The notes beneath the pieces are model-generated. The model was not told the origin of the DNA. It saw only the letters and a list, made by a program, of their open reading frames with translations, and did no database searches. Below, one piece after another: positions 63,229 through 64,000 of a stretch of DNA of 64,000 nucleotides. Each line of letters begins with the position of its first letter. The stretch's first letter is position 1. The stretch lies in NCBI RefSeq assembly GCF_010078235.1, contig NZ_JAABOS010000001.1, positions 62,001 to 126,000 on the forward strand, written 5' to 3'. The position numbers were made by a program, and so were the translations under genes. The stretch is from Cognatundibacterium crateris. GTDB taxonomy: Bacteria; Pseudomonadota; Gammaproteobacteria; Burkholderiales; Burkholderiaceae_D.

Positions 63229-64000
63229 ATGACTACGAGTAACGAAGCCTACACCCGCAACAGTAAAGCGACACCGCCGCCTCCGCTGCCGGGTCGCATG
63301 GTTGTGCTGGTAATGGAGGCGCGCTGGATTATTTTCGCGGCCTTAAGCATATGCCTGATATTGATATTGTTCAGCTACTCTAAGCTGGACCCGGGCTGGT
63401 CGCAGGCACGTGAGGTCGCACATATTCACAATCTGGGCGGGAAATTCGGTGCCTGGCTGGCGGATGTACTGTTTTATGTATTTGGTTTCTCTGCCTGGTG
63501 GTGGTGCGTGGCCTCGTTCCGGCAAGTGTTTTCATCCTATCAGCGCCTGTCCGGGCGACTGGCTGTGCGTCCGGATAACAAAGAAGAGCAGGAAAATCTG
63601 ACCCATATCGTCGGTCGCATGACAGGATTTGGCTTGCTGCTGGCTGGTTCTATGGGGCTGGAATTTTTACGCATGTATAGCCTGAATGTGCAACTGCCGC
63701 TGGCGCCGGGTGGTGTTTTGGGAAATATCATCGGCAGTCTGGCTTTTATGTCGCTGGGTTTTACCGGCGCGACCATGCTGCTGCTGCTGTTCGTCGCTAT
63801 AGGGATCAGTTTGTATTTTCAAGTCTCATGGCTGACGATAGCGGAAAAAGCAGGTGCTGCAATCGAGTGGATTTTTGTCTTCGCGCTGGATAAATACGCA
63901 GCAGCTGAAGATCGCCGGGTCGGCCAGACTGCTGCCGTCAAACGTGAAGAAGCGGTGGTGCAGGAACGTGCCAAGATCGTTGAGGCGGCACCTGTACGCA
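63229..64000 (+). CDS. ftsK: DNA translocase FtsK, N-terminal part (runs off window)
   Basis: An open frame of 257 complete codons beginning ATG at 63229 and continuing to the last base without a stop. It starts MTTSNEAYTRN, then PPPPLPGRMVVLVMEARWII and several membrane helices (about 32-48, 82-105, 145-160, 172-210), matching the FtsK_4TM membrane domain that tethers the translocase to the divisome. The C-terminal RecA-like motor and gamma domain lie beyond the window. Divergent from trxB, a frequent arrangement. Not truncated in nature as far as can be told; simply cut by the window edge. Confidence 0.93.
   Translation, partial: MTTSNEAYTRNSKATPPPPLPGRMVVLVMEARWIIFAALSICLILILFSYSKLDPGWSQAREVAHIHNLGGKFGAWLADVLFYVFGFSAWWWCVASFRQVFSSYQRLSGRLAVRPDNKEEQENLTHIVGRMTGFGLLLAGSMGLEFLRMYSLNVQLPLAPGGVLGNIIGSLAFMSLGFTGATMLLLLFVAIGISLYFQVSWLTIAEKAGAAIEWIFVFALDKYAAAEDRRVGQTAAVKREEAVVQERAKIVEAAPVR

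Noticed and set aside
63229-64000. Truncated or broken ftsK
   Set aside because: The frame is open to the last base; the gene is cut only by the window boundary.

Overview
The window looks like an ordinary chromosomal stretch of a betaproteobacterium, most likely Burkholderiales/Oxalobacteraceae (an Undibacterium- or Herminiimonas-like organism; inferred from gene families and order, not from a database search). Base composition is moderate (about half G+C). There is no phage, insertion sequence, integrase or CRISPR array. About 64 protein genes, three tRNAs and a series of clear hairpin terminators are packed tightly on both strands.

Layout. 0-10 kb is housekeeping: a quinone-oxidoreductase-like enzyme, purU-yaeQ, a PhyH-type oxygenase, a small esterase, mog-darP diverging from pmbA, an orphan amino-acid-type binding protein, and argH. 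10-12 kb holds an AlgZ/AlgR-like LytS/LytTR pair diverging from argH. 12-20 kb has initiator tRNA-Met, ppnN, a CheV-like protein, a His/Tyr-rich small exported protein, and two large exported hydrolases (CocE/NonD and M13). 20.6-22.7 kb is nadA-nadC. 22.9-30.1 kb is the most unusual block: a second LytS/LytTR system preceded by a stand-alone copy of its own kinase membrane domain, facing a four-gene, translationally coupled MacB-like ABC operon with a double-length tandem adaptor plus a second lipoprotein adaptor. 30.3-34.7 kb is nadB, hupB, tRNA-Val, tRNA-Asp and ppiD.

34.8-48.4 kb is a micro-aerobic respiration and redox-signalling region. A perfect FNR/ANR box precedes ccoNOQP-ccoG-fixH, followed by a small unknown membrane protein, hemN and a DsbD_2/SafE-like membrane protein. 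Then come an orphan miniature flagellar-rod-like protein, a MASE3-PAS histidine kinase, a universal stress protein, an FNR-family regulator with a depleted cysteine set, a single-domain response regulator (with its own FNR-like box) and a NarL-type regulator. 48.5-64 kb is again housekeeping: a YcaQ-like glycosylase, trpS, hemCDXY, ppa, a membrane-anchored Ser/Thr kinase, a FemAB/GNAT-like protein, nadE2-glnB, a second orphan binding protein, an Smr protein, trxB, and the start of ftsK running off the window end.

How they fit together: three of the loci make or salvage NAD (nadAC, nadB, nadE), and the nadE-glnB pairing suggests nitrogen-status control. The hem genes (hemCDXY, hemN) supply heme for the cbb3 oxidase, which is probably induced at low oxygen through the FNR boxes. 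The best candidate for something undescribed is the 22.9-30.1 kb sensor/exporter block. This is inference from sequence architecture only.
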